Assembly: GCF_002119425.1 (NCBI RefSeq)
Contig: NZ_MDSU01000018.1
Span: 649,501 to 713,500 of the forward strand
Direction: 5' to 3'
DNA length: 64,000 bases
From: Desulfurella amilsii
GTDB taxonomy: Bacteria; Campylobacterota_A; Desulfurellia; Desulfurellales; Desulfurellaceae
Under the pieces are notes generated by a model. It made no database searches and was not told the origin of the DNA. It was given only the letters and a program-made list of their open reading frames with translations. Below are positions 63,267 through 64,000 of this stretch, in pieces (position 1 is the stretch's first letter; every line of letters begins with the position of its first letter). A program made the translations under genes and the position numbers.

Positions 63267-64000
63267 AAACTTGTGCAAAAAAGCAAAAAAAGCCTCACAA
63301 ATTCAGTTAAGCGAAAAAAACATCAATGCTGTTTTAGAAGCAGTTGCAAATAGTATTGAAAGAAATAAAAACCAGATTATAGAAGAAAACCGCAAAGATA
63401 TAGAAGCAAGCAATTTATCAAAAGCATTGATAGATAGACTTACTTTGAATGAAAAAAGAATAGAGTCTATAATTGAATCGCTAAACACCATAAAAAACCT
63501 AAAAAGCCCTGTAGGAGAAGTTATAAAAGGCTGGAAATTAAAAAATGACCTTGAAATAGAAAAGGTACGTGTGCCTATAGGTACAATTGCTATAATATAC
63601 GAAGCAAGGCCTAATGTAACTGTTGATGCATTTGCCCTTTGTTTTAAAAGTTCAAATGCCTGCGTGCTAAGAGGCGGTAAAGAAGCATTTAATACAAACA
63701 AATATTTAAGCACACTCATTAGAGATACGCTGGAAACTTTTAATATTAACCCTGATTTTTTGACTTTTATCGACAAAACAGACAGAGAAGCAATCAACCA
63801 TCTCATTAAAATGGACAAGTATATAGATTTACTAATACCAAGAGGCGGAGAATCTTTAATTACCCACATCTCTTACAATGCCACAGTACCCGTAATACAA
63901 CACTACAAGGGCTTGTGTCACCTGTATATTGATGAGAGTGCAAATATCGACATGGCAATTGAAATTGCAAACAACGCAAAAGTCCAAAGACCGTCTGTTT
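63250..64000 (+). CDS. proA: Gamma-glutamyl phosphate reductase (partial, continues beyond window)
   Basis: An open frame from the ATG at 63250 to the window end, 250 codons without a stop. Motifs RVPIGTIAIIYEARPNVTVD, LRGGKEAFNTNKYL, LIPRGGESLI and HYKGLCHLYIDE are those of ProA. It overlaps proB by 17 bases. The catalytic Cys lies further on, beyond the window. Confidence 0.95.

Noticed and set aside
63303-63869. Minus-strand frame of 188 codons at the window end
   Set aside because: It lies opposite proA, whose motifs are unmistakable.

Overview
The window is an AT-rich, densely packed bacterial chromosome segment from a Gram-negative anaerobe: it has LptF, an outer-membrane barrel, lipid A modification genes and TatBC. 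A dsr island holds both dissimilatory sulfite reductase subunits, DsrD, DsrL, DsrC and DsrMK, but no sulfate-activation genes (sat, aprBA, qmo). The sequence also carries a decaheme cytochrome c and cytochrome bd. Together these suggest a sulfur-reducing or sulfur-disproportionating lineage, with Desulfurella (Campylobacterota) the best guess. This placement is inference from gene content, not from a database match.

Layout. 1-5.8 kb (minus): a chemosensory operon with a histidine kinase, a dCache-HAMP membrane sensor without an output domain, CheA, an ODP-type metallo-beta-lactamase-fold di-iron protein, and a soluble receptor signalling domain cut by the window edge. 5.8-11.6 kb (minus): purB, rodA, a diguanylate cyclase, birA, thiC and tRNA-Leu. 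11.7-13.8 kb: a decaheme cytochrome c facing a small PD-(D/E)XK-like protein. 13.9-22.7 kb (minus): prepilin peptidase, tatC, tatB, rpmB, topA, dprA, a methyltransferase, a YkgJ-type protein, nth, a MoaE-like protein, an EpmB-like radical SAM enzyme and a small barrel protein. 23-33.3 kb (plus): lipid A aminoarabinose-type genes (arnT, a flippase-like protein, arnC, a split arnA, arnD), lptF, hisS and aspS. 33.3-41 kb: tRNA-Val, polA, hemE-hemH-hemY, a periplasmic rhodanese, amt and tRNA-Ala. 41.1-43.8 kb: fetAB, a second diguanylate cyclase and a membrane protein.

43.9-55.8 kb (minus) is the sulfur island. A HemC-like/SUMT/HemD-like fusion is followed by dsrA-dsrB-dsrD-dsrL-dsrC, an internal terminator hairpin, dsrM-dsrK, two DsrE-family genes, sirC and a cbiA/dsrN-type amidase. 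Siroheme supply, the reductase, its electron donors and its sulfur carriers lie together. The encoded DsrC lacks the CysB residue used to form the DsrC trisulfide, although its presumed partners DsrAB and DsrMK are present. I consider this the most notable feature of the window.

55.8-59.7 kb: an AmiS/UreI-like membrane protein with a 28-residue membrane microprotein diverges from an Fe-S-type Rrf2 regulator-cydA-cydB operon. 59.7-64 kb (plus): an HD-domain protein, a small winged-helix-like protein, rplU, rpmA, obgE, proB and the beginning of proA, which runs off the window. Three genes (decaheme cytochrome, Rrf2 regulator, a membrane protein) have a -10 box exactly six bases before the ATG and no Shine-Dalgarno sequence, suggesting leaderless transcripts. 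I saw no CRISPR array, insertion sequence or rRNA gene.
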